Source of the DNA: Bacillus sp. B-jedd
GTDB lineage: Bacteria > Bacillota > Bacilli > Bacillales > Cytobacillaceae
Direction of reading: 5' to 3'
Assembly (NCBI RefSeq): GCF_000821085.1
Contig: NZ_CCXR01000001.1
Span: 3,307,001-3,371,000, forward strand
DNA: 64,000 nucleotides
The notes beneath the pieces are model-generated. The model was not told the origin of the DNA and made no database searches. It was given only the letters and a program-made list of their open reading frames with translations. Positions 35,150 through 44,685 of the stretch are shown here, in pieces. Positions within the stretch are counted from its first letter, which is position 1; each line of letters begins with the position of its first letter. Made by a program: the position numbers and the translations under genes.

Positions 35150-35394
35150 GTACTGAAAAAAAAAGCCAGAACAATCAGCGAAGCCAAATTCATGACCAGA
35201 ATTTTAATGACTCCAACCAAACAAACCACCCCCTTTCGCAAAAATGGCAGAATTTTCTTATCATTATTCTACACTATCCCCTTCCCAATCACAAAAACAA
35301 ACACAAACATATATTAAATATGAAACAAATAGCATTTCCGCATCATCATTCGACACCCAAAGTAAGCGCTGGAGCTGTCCTCATGCATCTCCAA

Positions 35395-35430
35395 AACAAA
35401 AAATCGGGAGTGGCTCCTATGCCACTCCCT
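35395..35430 (-). terminator. Terminator of the opuA operon
   Basis: A 9-bp stem GGGAGTGGC/GCCACTCCC (35406-35414, 35421-35429) followed on the minus strand by GATTTTTTGTTTT, a few bases past the opuABC stop. Confidence 0.85.
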
Positions 35431-35433
35431 AAC

Positions 35434-37161
35434 CTATTTCAAATCGTCAATTGAGTTAATTTTTACGTATTCAGGCACGACCAACCCGAGCTTAGTTCCT
35501 TCGAGGTTGACGCCTAGATCAACAAATTTTCTTTTATAAGTATTGTAATATTCGCGGTGTGTGCTCGGCAGCCATGCGCCTACCATGGCATCGGCACTGC
35601 CGTTGGCGACCCCTGCGAACATCGGGCCCACTTCCACCTGGCTGAGATTCACCTGATAACCATTTTGCTCCAGCACCTTCCCAACCATATTCGTACTGGC
35701 GATTTCCGTATCCCAGGCCACATAAACGAGGTTAATACGCTCACCCTTCCCCGCTCGGGCACCTTTTGTCCACGCAGAGACCTTCTCCCGATTTCCGCCA
35801 ATCCACTTTTCAGCTGCTTCTGCCGGCTCCATTCCTTTTTCGATATCGAGCATGACGGCTTCCATATCACCAGTCTCCCAATTAAACTGATCCAGGATTT
35901 TGTAAGCGCCGGGAGCGTCCTTTTCAAGTCCTTTCCTGACAATCGTATGAATTCCTTCCGACCCGCCGAATACCCCCTTCGGATCATCAAGATATTTCAA
36001 ATCAAACGAAGAAAACATCCAGTGCGGTGACCAGCCGGTGACAATAATCGGCTTCCGGTTTTTATAAGCCTTCTGCAATTCGGCAATCATGGCTGCAGAT
36101 GAACCTTCAACAACGTTCCACTGGCCCAGCCCGTACTCATCAACCGCTTTGCCGGTCTGTGCCATGATGCCTGCACCCGGCTCAATTCCGATAATTTTAT
36201 GATTCGTTTGCGCGCCAATTCCTTCAGGGTTTCCTGGCACAGCCTTTTCCTGAGCGAATCCTTGAACAAGTGCAGTGACGACGAAGAGCAACGCGAACAA
36301 TACAAACACAAATTTCCCTTTAATAACATGTCCATATGCTGGCTTGCGCAGGTTTTGCGAGAGCCGGTCAAGAATAATCGCGATAAAGACAATCGACAAT
36401 CCTGCCTCAAACCCTTGGCCTACATTGATTTGGCTGACTGCCCGGTAAACATCCGCCCCAAGTCCGGGTGCCCCGACTAACGAAGCCGTTACAACCATCG
36501 ACAGGGCGAGCATAATGCTTTGGTTGACGCCTGCCAATATTGTTGGAGTAGCGAGCGGAATTTGGACCTTCAGCAGTTTTTGCCCGCTTGTCGATCCAAA
36601 AGCGTCCGACGCTTCTATCAGGTCTTTTGGTACTTCCTGAATCCCTAGATTCGTCATCCGGATTGTCGGTGAAATCGCAAAAATAAACGAAGCTATAATC
36701 CCGGGTACAACCCCGATGCCAAAAAACAAAATGGATGGTATCAAATAAACAAAGGCAGGCATTGTCTGCATGAAATCCAAAATCGGTGTAACAATCCTCT
36801 GCACAGTCCTGTTTTGCGCACACCATATTCCAAGCGGAATGCCGATCACGATTGTCAAAAATCCAGACACTAACACAATGGCAAGTGTTTCGATCGTCGA
36901 ATCCCAATAGCCGAGATTCTCTATCAGCAGCAAACTCAAGAGCGTAAAAATTCCGAGCGGCCATCTGCTCGTATAGGCAACCAAAAGTGCCAATATTAAA
37001 ATCAATACAAGCGGAGGGCCGGCACTAAGCACATCGACTATGATTTGCAATAACCCATCGATGACAGCTGTGATAAAGGAAAACAAACCGGCAAAGACGA
37101 CCGTGATCCACTCAACCAGCGAATCAATCCATTTCCCCAGTGGGATTTTCGGGATATTCAT
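35434..37161 (-). CDS. opuABC: Glycine betaine ABC transporter, permease fused to substrate-binding protein (OpuAB-OpuAC)
   Basis: A 575-residue fusion. The first half is an OpuAB/ProW-type permease with about six to seven helices and the EAA-like loop VPKDLIEASDAFGSTSGQKL. After a last helix (about residues 305-325) comes an extracytoplasmic OpuAC-type betaine-binding domain. Tryptophans of the betaine cage are recognisable in VTGWSPHWMFSS, LVYVAWDTEIAST and VGAWLPSTHREY. Permease-binding protein fusion is known from Lactococcus OpuA; in B. subtilis the two are separate genes. The ATG at 37161 lies just after the opuAA stop, so translation is coupled. Role: osmoprotectant uptake. Confidence 0.92.
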   Translation of the reverse strand: MNIPKIPLGKWIDSLVEWITVVFAGLFSFITAVIDGLLQIIVDVLSAGPPLVLILILALLVAYTSRWPLGIFTLLSLLLIENLGYWDSTIETLAIVLVSGFLTIVIGIPLGIWCAQNRTVQRIVTPILDFMQTMPAFVYLIPSILFFGIGVVPGIIASFIFAISPTIRMTNLGIQEVPKDLIEASDAFGSTSGQKLLKVQIPLATPTILAGVNQSIMLALSMVVTASLVGAPGLGADVYRAVSQINVGQGFEAGLSIVFIAIILDRLSQNLRKPAYGHVIKGKFVFVLFALLFVVTALVQGFAQEKAVPGNPEGIGAQTNHKIIGIEPGAGIMAQTGKAVDEYGLGQWNVVEGSSAAMIAELQKAYKNRKPIIVTGWSPHWMFSSFDLKYLDDPKGVFGGSEGIHTIVRKGLEKDAPGAYKILDQFNWETGDMEAVMLDIEKGMEPAEAAEKWIGGNREKVSAWTKGARAGKGERINLVYVAWDTEIASTNMVGKVLEQNGYQVNLSQVEVGPMFAGVANGSADAMVGAWLPSTHREYYNTYKRKFVDLGVNLEGTKLGLVVPEYVKINSIDDLK

Positions 37162-37165
37162 GTAG

Positions 37166-38371
37166 TCACTCACTTCCCATCTCATTAAGGGAATCTTTAT
37201 TGCCTGCCAATGCGCCAATAACTGCCCCGCGGACAATAATTCCTTTTATTCTCTTCTCTTCATCGATAACCGAAATCGGCAGGCTTGAAGTCGCAATTGT
37301 ATCCATCAGATCCGCCAGCAAAGTCCCCTCGGCAACCGTCGGAATGTCGGTTGACATCACATCTGAAATCGACTGGTTATGATCAATCGCCTGCCGGGCC
37401 TGTTCAGCGGTCAACGCCCCAAGGAGCCTCCTGCGGCGGTCCACAACAAAAATGCTGGAATACCCTTGCTTCCGCATAATTTCCAAAGCTACCCTCGGGC
37501 CACGGTCCACATGAATGATTTCCGGCCTCTTCATCACATGTGAGGCCGTCAATACCTTCGATAAGTCGACATCCTCAACAAACTTCTCGACGAATTCATT
37601 CGCAGGCTGCATCATAATTTGCTCCGGTGTGCCCAGTTGGATGACGCTGCCGTCTTTCATCAGAGCAATGCGATCGCCGATTCGGAGCGCCTCATCCAGG
37701 TCATGGGTAATAAAAATGATCGTTTTCTTATACTGTTCCTGAATCTCAATCAACTCATCCTGCATATCCTTCCGGATTAACGGATCAAGCGCACTGAAGG
37801 CTTCATCCATCAAAATGATATCCGTATCACTCGCAAGCGCCCGGGCAAGGCCCACCCTCTGCTGCATCCCGCCGCTTAACTGGGACGGCAGCTGATTTTC
37901 GTAGCCCTTCAAGCCGACACTTGCCAATGCCTTCATCGCTTTTTCACGGCGCTCCTCCGCGGGCACTTTCTTGATTTCCAGGCCATACTCCGCATTCTCC
38001 ACAATCGTCTTATGCGGAAAAAGGGCAAAATTTTGAAACACCATGCTAATCTTCTTCTGCCTGACCTCCCTTAAGCGGGCGCTATTCATCTTGACAATAT
38101 CTTCATTGTCGATCAAAATTTCGCCAATTGTCGGATCAATCAGCCTGTTAAACATCCGGATCAACGTCGACTTCCCGCTCCCCGACAACCCCATAATCAC
38201 AAAGATCTCACCTGGATATATCTCAAAATTGACATTATTGACGCCAACCGTCTGCCCCGTCCTTTTCAAAATCTCCTTTTTCGACTTGCCCTGCCTTAAT
38301 AAATCAATCGCCGCCTTCGGAGACTTGCCGAAAATTTTTGAAACACTCCTAACCTCCACAATCGGATCCAT
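37166..38371 (-). CDS. opuAA: Glycine betaine ABC transporter ATP-binding protein
   Basis: A 401-residue ATPase: the family-specific N-terminal insert (IFGKSPKAAIDLLRQGKSKK), Walker A GLSGSGKST, signature LSGGMQQRVGLARAL, Walker B ILMDEAFSALDP, switch His in FITHDLDEA, and two C-terminal CBS domains (about residues 270-395) that in OpuA sense ionic strength. Close in length and sequence pattern to B. subtilis OpuAA (418 residues). The ATG at 38371 has GGGGTGA; codons upstream are out of range of any site. First gene of the two-gene operon; no clear promoter was fixed. Confidence 0.94.
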   Translation of the reverse strand: MDPIVEVRSVSKIFGKSPKAAIDLLRQGKSKKEILKRTGQTVGVNNVNFEIYPGEIFVIMGLSGSGKSTLIRMFNRLIDPTIGEILIDNEDIVKMNSARLREVRQKKISMVFQNFALFPHKTIVENAEYGLEIKKVPAEERREKAMKALASVGLKGYENQLPSQLSGGMQQRVGLARALASDTDIILMDEAFSALDPLIRKDMQDELIEIQEQYKKTIIFITHDLDEALRIGDRIALMKDGSVIQLGTPEQIMMQPANEFVEKFVEDVDLSKVLTASHVMKRPEIIHVDRGPRVALEIMRKQGYSSIFVVDRRRRLLGALTAEQARQAIDHNQSISDVMSTDIPTVAEGTLLADLMDTIATSSLPISVIDEEKRIKGIIVRGAVIGALAGNKDSLNEMGSE

Positions 38372-38556
38372 CAAGTCACCCCATTCAGCATAGTAGGCCC
38401 CTATCATATTCAGTTTTGCCATTTTTCACTGTTTTATTTAAGAGGGAAATCAGAAAAAGACGTGCAAGGGGAAACAAAATCTTTCATTGAGGGAACCATG
38501 GAGGATTTCTTTAGGTGGATAACTATTTGAGGAGACAAATAAGAGACACTTAAAGA

Positions 38557-38586
38557 TTGATTCAATAATTATCGGTATGTTAAAAT
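38557..38586 (+). promoter_or_regulatory. Putative promoter of the TRAP operon
   Basis: TTGATT (38557-38562) and TAAAAT (38581-38586) with an 18-bp spacer, about 40 bp before the binding-protein start. Confidence 0.4.
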
Positions 38587-38623
38587 TATTTTGATTATAC
38601 TAAATATTAACAAGGGGGAAATT

Positions 38624-39622
38624 ATGAAAAAGAAGAATTTATTTCTAGTGTTAATGTTAGCGCTTTCTATGCTGCTAGCTGCATGCGGTGGGGGAAATGA
38701 GAAAACTGATGGGGGCAAGAAGGACAAAGGGGACAGCGGTGAGAAGCCTAAGTATATTAGCATTCTGACTGGTGGGACTGGCGGTACATACTATCCGCTT
38801 GGAGGAACTTTTGCAAATATCATTTCGGATGAAACCGGAATCGAAACGACAGCCCAGACGACTGGCGCATCTGCTGAAAACATGCAGACCTTGAAGGACG
38901 GGGGCGGAGAAATCGCGTTCACTCAGACCGATATCGCTTCTTACGCTAAAGAAGGAAAGCTGATGTTTAAAGACAAAGCAGTAGACAATGTCCAGGCGAT
39001 CGGGACTTTATATCCAGAAACAATCCAAATCGTGACAACCGAAAAGTCCGGCATTAAAACGGTTGATGATCTTAAGGGCAAAAAAGTTTCAATCGGCGCC
39101 CCGGGCTCTGGAACAGCGGCTAATGCAGAACAAATCCTTGAAATTTATGGTCTTTCTCTTAGCGATATCAAGAAACAGGACCTTTCTTTCGATGAGTCTG
39201 TATCCGGAATCCAGGACGGCACAATTGATGCTGCGTTCGTTACAGCCGGAACTCCAACCGGTGCAGTCGAAGGACTGGCTGCTACTGAAAAGGTTGTTAT
39301 TGTTCCAGTTGATGCGGATAAAGCAGCAAAGCTAATTGAAAAGTATCCTTATTATATCAAGGATGAGGTACCATCAAATGTCTATGGGCTAAAAGAAGCT
39401 GTTCCGACAGTCGCTGTCCAGGCAATGCTAGCCGTTTCCTCTGACCTTTCCAAAGATGTAGTCTACGATATTACAAAGGCAATCTTTGAAAACCTTGACA
39501 AGGTCACTCATGCAAAAGGTAAAGTCATCAAGCCTGAAAACGCCCTTAACGGAGTAGGAATCGAAGTCCATCCAGGCGCGCAAAAATATTATGACGAAAA
39601 AGGCATCAAAGCTTCCGAATAG
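38624..39622 (+). CDS. TRAP transporter TAXI-type solute-binding lipoprotein
   Basis: A 332-residue lipoprotein (lipobox LLAAC, Cys at about residue 22, then a Gly/Lys-rich linker). The TAXI family pattern LTGGTGGTYYPLGGTFANII and KKVSIGAPGSGTAANAEQIL is clear. These proteins capture organic acids or amino acids for sodium-driven TRAP transporters; the ligand is unknown. Start ATG 38624 follows AAGGGGGAAATT. It is followed by an intercistronic hairpin and then by DUF1850 and the fused permease, the standard order for TAXI systems. Confidence 0.92.
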   Translation: MKKKNLFLVLMLALSMLLAACGGGNEKTDGGKKDKGDSGEKPKYISILTGGTGGTYYPLGGTFANIISDETGIETTAQTTGASAENMQTLKDGGGEIAFTQTDIASYAKEGKLMFKDKAVDNVQAIGTLYPETIQIVTTEKSGIKTVDDLKGKKVSIGAPGSGTAANAEQILEIYGLSLSDIKKQDLSFDESVSGIQDGTIDAAFVTAGTPTGAVEGLAATEKVVIVPVDADKAAKLIEKYPYYIKDEVPSNVYGLKEAVPTVAVQAMLAVSSDLSKDVVYDITKAIFENLDKVTHAKGKVIKPENALNGVGIEVHPGAQKYYDEKGIKASE

Positions 39623-39651
39623 TATTGATTGAGATGACTGAAAAAACTTGG

Positions 39652-39688
39652 CCGGGACATGGCACCGTAACAGGGACCGTGCCCGGTC
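39652..39688 (+). other. Intercistronic hairpin after the TRAP binding-protein gene
   Basis: CCGGGACATGG pairs with CCGTGCCCGG through about 10 bp with one bulge (39653-39663, 39677-39686). It has no long T run. Such hairpins protect the upstream mRNA and keep the binding protein in excess; that role is inferred. Confidence 0.45.
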
Positions 39689-39824
39689 AAGCTGTCTTTA
39701 ACGGCTAAATTGCAAAACCAGGCCGGCCAGCCGCGGCCTCTTTTTATTAAACCGGCTGCATGGAGGAAAACGATATCCAATAAGAAAAGCTTTTTGCAGC
39801 GAAAAAGGACAGGCGGGGTTTTCC

Positions 39825-40358
39825 ATGAAAAAAGTCTGGCAGAGAAGGCCTCCAGCTTATCTGTTCCCCCTCATTATTCTATTCATCGCCATCGTGCTAT
39901 TCATACCATACAAACAGGCTATTATTTTTCAATATCAAAACACGGATCAGGTCCTTGCCTATATCCCCTTATCAAAAGAACACAAATTTAAAATGAAGTA
40001 CACACACTCCATCCATTTGACAGATGTGGTGGAAAGCTATGAAGTGACGAAAAAACAGGAAATCCGCCAATATGAGCTTGAATACATGGATTTCGCAATC
40101 GGTATGCCGGCAGATGCATCAGAAGGGGAAAGGTTTGAACAGAAGGATGGCAAATTTTACATTAAAGACATGAACAGGATATTTCCATTTTTTGATCTTC
40201 GGACCGGAAAAGTCCGTGCCAATCACCGGGTGATTTTTCAAGGGAAAGAGTATCCACTCTCGGAGTCGATCACACCTGGGACATGGGTCCGGATTATGGT
40301 CAAAAAAATAAATACCTGGCAACAATTGAAAGGAGTGAACATCCTTGAACATACATGA
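39825..40358 (+). CDS. DUF1850 domain protein of the TRAP operon
   Basis: A 177-residue protein with one N-terminal membrane helix (about residues 12-29) and an extracytoplasmic domain (MKYTHSIHLTDVVESYEV, GMPADASEGERFE) typical of DUF1850, which is regularly encoded between the TAXI binding protein and the fused permease. Its role is unknown; it may help assembly or ligand transfer. Its 3' end overlaps the next gene by 14 bp, indicating coupled translation. Confidence 0.82.
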   Translation: MKKVWQRRPPAYLFPLIILFIAIVLFIPYKQAIIFQYQNTDQVLAYIPLSKEHKFKMKYTHSIHLTDVVESYEVTKKQEIRQYELEYMDFAIGMPADASEGERFEQKDGKFYIKDMNRIFPFFDLRTGKVRANHRVIFQGKEYPLSESITPGTWVRIMVKKINTWQQLKGVNILEHT

Positions 40359-42303
40359 GGGGACGTTATCAGAACAAGAGCAGCAAGCGCTGCTGGAAAA
40401 ATATGATCCCGAAGCAGGGACGAGAAAATTATCAGGAATATTGGGATGGATAGTCTTTTTAGGACTCCTCTCCTTTTCATTATTCCAGCTCTGGACTTCA
40501 ACAATCCATCCGTTGACAGCCCAACTCCAGCGCTCCATTCATCTTGGCTTTGCGCTGGCCCTTATCTTCCTCCTCTTTCCCGCACGGAGAAAGAACATCG
40601 CCCGCCACAGTGTTGCCTGGTACGATATCATCCTGGCAGTTCTGTCCATAGGGGTCGGGGCTTATTGGCCGTTAATGATCGAAGATATTGTCAACAGAGT
40701 CGGCCAACTGACGCCGCTTGATTTTTATGTGGGGCTATTGGCCATCGTCCTTGTTCTAGAAGCAACACGAAGGGCAGTCGGGCTTCCCATTACAATCATT
40801 GCACTTGTTTTTATGATGTATGCCCTTTTCGGCCCTTACATGCCGGGCTTCTTGGCACATAGAGGGCTTGATTTGGATAGACTGGTCCAGACAATGTTTT
40901 TTACGACAGAAGGAATTCTCGGCACTCCGCTTGGGGTTTCCGCGACCTTCATTTTCCTCTTCCTGTTATTCGGTGCATTTCTCGTCAAGACAGGAGTTGG
41001 ACAGTATTTCAATGATTTGGCAGTATCCATTGCCGGCAAAAGAACAGGAGGCCCGGCAAAGGTTGCTATTTTCTCAAGCGCCCTTCAGGGGACCATCAGC
41101 GGAAGTTCGGTTGCAAACGTCGTCACATCAGGATCTTTCACCATCCCGATGATGAAAAAGCTCGGCTATAAAAAGGAATTTGCCGGTGCTGTAGAAGCAG
41201 CTGCTTCTACCGGCGGACAGCTCATGCCGCCAGTCATGGGCGCCGCTGCCTTTCTGATGGTTGAATTTATCGGTGGCGGAATTACCTACTGGGATATCGC
41301 CAAGGCGGCTGCCATTCCAGCATTGCTCTATTTTACAGGCATTTGGATCATGACCCACTTCGAGGCAAAACGGATCGGGCTCCGGGGATTGACAGATGAA
41401 GAAATGCCGAACAGAAGAGAAGTACTGAAAAAAATCTATCTGCTCATCCCGATTCTCGCGGTCATAATCCTGATGATGTCAGGGATAAGCGTCATGAGAG
41501 CCGCTCTTTGGGCAATTGTTATAACCGTCCTTGTCAGCGCTATTAGGAAGGATACAAGGATTGGAATCAGAGGGATTATCGAAGCGCTTGTCGATGGTGC
41601 CCGGACCGCGCTTGGGGTGGCTGCCGCGACAGCTGCAGCCGGAATCATCGTTGGTGTCGTAACGAAAACTGGCCTTGGATTGAAGCTCGCCAACGGACTG
41701 CTTGATTTGGCTGGCGGCGCATTGCTGCCGACCCTAGCCTTCACAATGCTGGCATCCCTTGTGCTTGGCATGGGATCTCCAACAACGGCAAACTATGTAA
41801 TTACATCAACAATCGCAGCACCAGCCATCATCCTATTGGGAGTACCTGATTTGTCTGCGCACTTATTTGTTTTCTATTTTGGGATCATTGCGGACATCAC
41901 TCCGCCAGTTGCCCTGGCCGCGTTTGCAGCAGCGGGTGTATCCGGCGGGGAACCGCTTAAAACCGGGGTGAACTCGGCAAAGCTGGCCATCGCCGCTTTT
42001 ATCATCCCGTATATGTTCGTCATGTCGCCTGAACTATTAATGATCGACACGACCATCCCTACTATAATCTGGGTTGTGTTCACAGCGTTAACAGGCATGA
42101 TGGCTATCGGAGCCGGTATCATCGGCTACTGGTACAGAAGACTCTACCTGATTGAAAGGCTGGTTGGTATTGCTGCAGGCCTCCTGCTCATCAATCCTGA
42201 AAAAATTACTGACATCATTGGCCTTGCCACATTCGCTGTATTGCTCGTCCTGCAGATTGTCATTAAACGCCCGGACAACCCGAGCCTTGCAACAGCAAAA
42301 TAA
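40345..42303 (+). CDS. TRAP transporter permease, fused DctQM (TAXI type)
   Basis: A 652-residue membrane protein: an N-terminal DctQ-like part of about four helices and a C-terminal DctM-like part. Conserved DctM stretches are visible: LFGAFLVKTGVGQYF, SGSSVANVVTSGSFTIPMMKK, ASTGGQLMPPVMGAAAF, LGMGSPTTANYV and ITPPVALAAFAAA. The start is a TTG at 40345, placed by the AAGGAG site nine bases upstream and by coupling to DUF1850. Moves the substrate with a sodium or proton gradient. Only one binding protein is present. Confidence 0.92.
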   Translation: MNIHEGTLSEQEQQALLEKYDPEAGTRKLSGILGWIVFLGLLSFSLFQLWTSTIHPLTAQLQRSIHLGFALALIFLLFPARRKNIARHSVAWYDIILAVLSIGVGAYWPLMIEDIVNRVGQLTPLDFYVGLLAIVLVLEATRRAVGLPITIIALVFMMYALFGPYMPGFLAHRGLDLDRLVQTMFFTTEGILGTPLGVSATFIFLFLLFGAFLVKTGVGQYFNDLAVSIAGKRTGGPAKVAIFSSALQGTISGSSVANVVTSGSFTIPMMKKLGYKKEFAGAVEAAASTGGQLMPPVMGAAAFLMVEFIGGGITYWDIAKAAAIPALLYFTGIWIMTHFEAKRIGLRGLTDEEMPNRREVLKKIYLLIPILAVIILMMSGISVMRAALWAIVITVLVSAIRKDTRIGIRGIIEALVDGARTALGVAAATAAAGIIVGVVTKTGLGLKLANGLLDLAGGALLPTLAFTMLASLVLGMGSPTTANYVITSTIAAPAIILLGVPDLSAHLFVFYFGIIADITPPVALAAFAAAGVSGGEPLKTGVNSAKLAIAAFIIPYMFVMSPELLMIDTTIPTIIWVVFTALTGMMAIGAGIIGYWYRRLYLIERLVGIAAGLLLINPEKITDIIGLATFAVLLVLQIVIKRPDNPSLATAK

Positions 42304-42378
42304 TGTAAGCAAAGGGATGATTCCATTTCTTCATTCGGAGCCCTGAATAAAGCGCTGGCAACGTCCCTTGCTTCATGA
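42304..42378. repeat. Dispersed 3'-end palindrome, copy A10
   Basis: Arms AAGCAAAGGGATGATTCC...TTCATTCGGA and TGAATAAAGCGCTGGCAACG followed by TCCCTTGCTTC. It directly follows the TRAP permease stop. Confidence 0.8.
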
Positions 42379-42382
42379 AAAT

Positions 42383-42428
42383 AAAACAAGCTGCCGCGGT
42401 TTTTCCGCTGCAGCTTGTTTTTTTATTT
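42383..42428. terminator. Bidirectional terminator between the TRAP operon and katE
   Basis: Stem AACAAGCTGC/GCAGCTTGTT (42385-42394, 42410-42419) with A and T runs on either side; it serves both convergent units and overlaps the katE stop. Confidence 0.85.
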
Positions 42429-44474
42429 TATTGTTGCTCTATTCCAATGGCGATGGGCTGCAATTGCATCAATGAATTCTTTGCTGAATATTTCGGCATC
42501 CTCGCTAAGGACAACTCCCGGCATTCCAGCTATGCCGCCTTCTTCCAGCAACGCGCCACCTTCAAGGGTAGCTCCGATCGGCTTGAAGTGCTTAAACGCT
42601 TCATTGATGAAGTAGGACGCTTTCTGATGGAACAATTCGGTTAAATCCTTGCCGCCAACAACGTATAGGGCATCGAACAGTACAGGATCGGCAGTCAGGA
42701 AAGTATGGTGGACAGGAAGCTCTGTTCCATCGTCTCCAACCACGTTGTTAAGCGTCCCGCTCACGAACTCTGGAATGATGCCCTTCCCGGTCAGGCTGTT
42801 CAGGATTTCCTTCACTTCGGCACCGTTAAAGCCGTTGTCAATGAGAACGCCTACTTTCCGTGAACGTGGCGACTTCTTGCTGTTTTCCTGACTAAGGGCC
42901 GGAGAAGATTTTTCTGCCGCCAAGGTATTCCCTTCTGGAGGGACCGCGCCAATATTGACTGCAAAAGCCGCAGCGAGTTCGGTACTGACATTGGCGAACA
43001 TGTCGACGACCTGCTGCCGGACGGATGGGCTCATCACTTTTCCAAGCTCAAAGCTGAACGCCTCGATGATATGCTGTTTTTCAGGAGGGCTCATACTGTT
43101 CCAAAACATCGCCGCTTGTGAGAAATGGTCCTTAAAGCTCTCGCTGCGCGCACGTATTTTGCGCCCATCAATTTTTTCTTGGTAATGTACATACCCGCCT
43201 TCCTCTTCACTCGCTGGCGAAGGGGTGTTAGCGGCAAGCGAGTTGTTGTGGTAGCTCACCTTTCCGGTGTTAATGGTTTGCCGGCCATATCCGTCCCGCT
43301 GGTTGTTATGGAAAGGACAGACCGGGCGGTTGATCGGAAGTTCATGAAAATTCGGGCCGCCGAGGCGGATCAACTGTGTATCGGTATACGAGAACAATCG
43401 TCCCTGCAAAAGCGGATCATTTGTGAAATCAATGCCTGGCACAACATGTCCTGGATGGAAAGCGACCTGCTCCGTCTCGGCAAATACATTGTCCACATTT
43501 CGGTTCAAGGTCATTTTTCCGACAATCCTGACCGGAATATCCTCCTCAGGCCAAACTTTTGTCGGATCAAGGATATCGAAATCAAAATTGAATTCATCCT
43601 CTTCTGGAACCATTTGGACGCCAAATTCATATTCAGGGAAATTGCCCATCTCGATGGCTTCATACAAATCGCGGCGATGGAAATCAGGGTCTTTCCCGGC
43701 GATTTTTTGAGCCTCATCCCATACAAGGGAATGGATTCCGAGTACCGGCTTCCAATGGAATTTTACAAAATGGGACTTCCCATCTTCATTCACAAATCGG
43801 AAAGTATGGACACCAAACCCTTCCATCATCCGAAAACTCCTTGGAATTGCCCGGTCGGACAGATGCCACATAATCATATGGGCAGACTCCTGGTTATTAG
43901 CGACAAAATCCCAAAATGTGTCGTGCGCAGAAGCCGCCTGGGGCATTTCGTTATGAGGTTCGGGCTTCACTGCATGGATAAGGTCGGGAAACTTAATCGC
44001 ATCCTGAATGAAAAAGACCGGCATGTTGTTTCCCACCAAGTCATAATTGCCTTCTTCCGTATAGAACTTAGTAGCAAAACCGCGCACATCCCGCACCGTT
44101 TCAGCCGAGCCGCGCGAACCTGCCACTGTCGAAAAGCGCACAAACACAGGCGTCTTGACAGACGGGTCCTGCAGAAATTTCGCTTTTGTGAATTCTTTCA
44201 TCGACTCATACACCTGAAACTCACCGTGTGCCGCAAATCCGCGGGCGTGCACAACCCTTTCCGGAATTCTCTCATGGTCAAAATGGGTCATTTTTTCACG
44301 GAAGTGGAAATCCTCCATCAATGTCGGGCCCCGGTCACCTGCTTTAAGGGAAAACTCATCCCCAGAAACCCTCAGCCCCTGATTCGTAGTCATCTTCTGT
44401 CCCTGGTCATCCACCTTGAACTGATCAAGCTGCTGCTGTTTCCTGTCCTTCTCCATATTACGGTCTTCCTTCAT
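42423..44474 (-). CDS. katE: Large-subunit monofunctional catalase (HPII/KatE type)
   Basis: A 683-residue clade-2 catalase: core about residues 30-500 and a C-terminal DJ-1/PfpI-like domain (about 535-683; RKVGVLIDNGFNGAEVKEI). The distal haem site RVVHARGFAAHGEF, FVRFSTVAGSRGSAET and the proximal tyrosine in LFSYTDTQLIRLG are intact. It removes hydrogen peroxide; in B. subtilis the counterpart is a sigma-B general stress enzyme. The ATG at 44474 follows AGGAGGAGGGACTGGG. A sigma-B-type promoter lies 46-71 bp upstream. Confidence 0.95.
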   Translation of the reverse strand: MKEDRNMEKDRKQQQLDQFKVDDQGQKMTTNQGLRVSGDEFSLKAGDRGPTLMEDFHFREKMTHFDHERIPERVVHARGFAAHGEFQVYESMKEFTKAKFLQDPSVKTPVFVRFSTVAGSRGSAETVRDVRGFATKFYTEEGNYDLVGNNMPVFFIQDAIKFPDLIHAVKPEPHNEMPQAASAHDTFWDFVANNQESAHMIMWHLSDRAIPRSFRMMEGFGVHTFRFVNEDGKSHFVKFHWKPVLGIHSLVWDEAQKIAGKDPDFHRRDLYEAIEMGNFPEYEFGVQMVPEEDEFNFDFDILDPTKVWPEEDIPVRIVGKMTLNRNVDNVFAETEQVAFHPGHVVPGIDFTNDPLLQGRLFSYTDTQLIRLGGPNFHELPINRPVCPFHNNQRDGYGRQTINTGKVSYHNNSLAANTPSPASEEEGGYVHYQEKIDGRKIRARSESFKDHFSQAAMFWNSMSPPEKQHIIEAFSFELGKVMSPSVRQQVVDMFANVSTELAAAFAVNIGAVPPEGNTLAAEKSSPALSQENSKKSPRSRKVGVLIDNGFNGAEVKEILNSLTGKGIIPEFVSGTLNNVVGDDGTELPVHHTFLTADPVLFDALYVVGGKDLTELFHQKASYFINEAFKHFKPIGATLEGGALLEEGGIAGMPGVVLSEDAEIFSKEFIDAIAAHRHWNRATIK

Positions 44475-44493
44475 CCCAGTCCCTCCTCCTGCA

Positions 44494-44667
44494 TTATGTA
44501 GGTTTGTACCGCTTTTCTCCTACCCTAATCAAGTCATGGACAAACAAACAGACAAACGCAAGGCTGTAAAGGAACGGCATTAAGAGAACCGCACCGCTTG
44601 GACTTCTTCCCTCGGCTTTAGTGAATGGTTCTCTATCCCACTCACGTTCATAAACTTCCAGTTCCAA
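44494..44667 (-). CDS. Possible small membrane protein overlapping the katE promoter
   Basis: A 57-codon frame from a TTG at 44667: charged N-terminal part (EVYEREWDREPFTKAEGR), one hydrophobic helix (about residues 27-47) and a basic tail (GEKRYKPT). A weak GCGAGG lies about 13 bp upstream. The amino acid pattern looks protein-like, but the frame starts just after the terminator of the gene upstream and covers the katE promoter, so it may be chance. Confidence 0.3.
   Translation of the reverse strand: MELEVYEREWDREPFTKAEGRSPSGAVLLMPFLYSLAFVCLFVHDLIRVGEKRYKPT
44520..44545 (-). promoter_or_regulatory. Sigma-B-type promoter of katE
   Basis: Minus-strand GTTTGT (44540-44545) and GGGTAG (44520-44525) with a 14-bp spacer, close to the sigma-B consensus GTTTAA-N13/15-GGGTAT. 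The fit with katE function strengthens the call. Confidence 0.6.
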
Positions 44668-44685
44668 ATAATGAAATATGCCTCG

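Noticed and set aside
43125..44501. Long open frame (458 codons) antisense to katE
   Set aside because: It mirrors katE codons, has no ribosome site or recognisable domain, and katE is unambiguous on the other strand.
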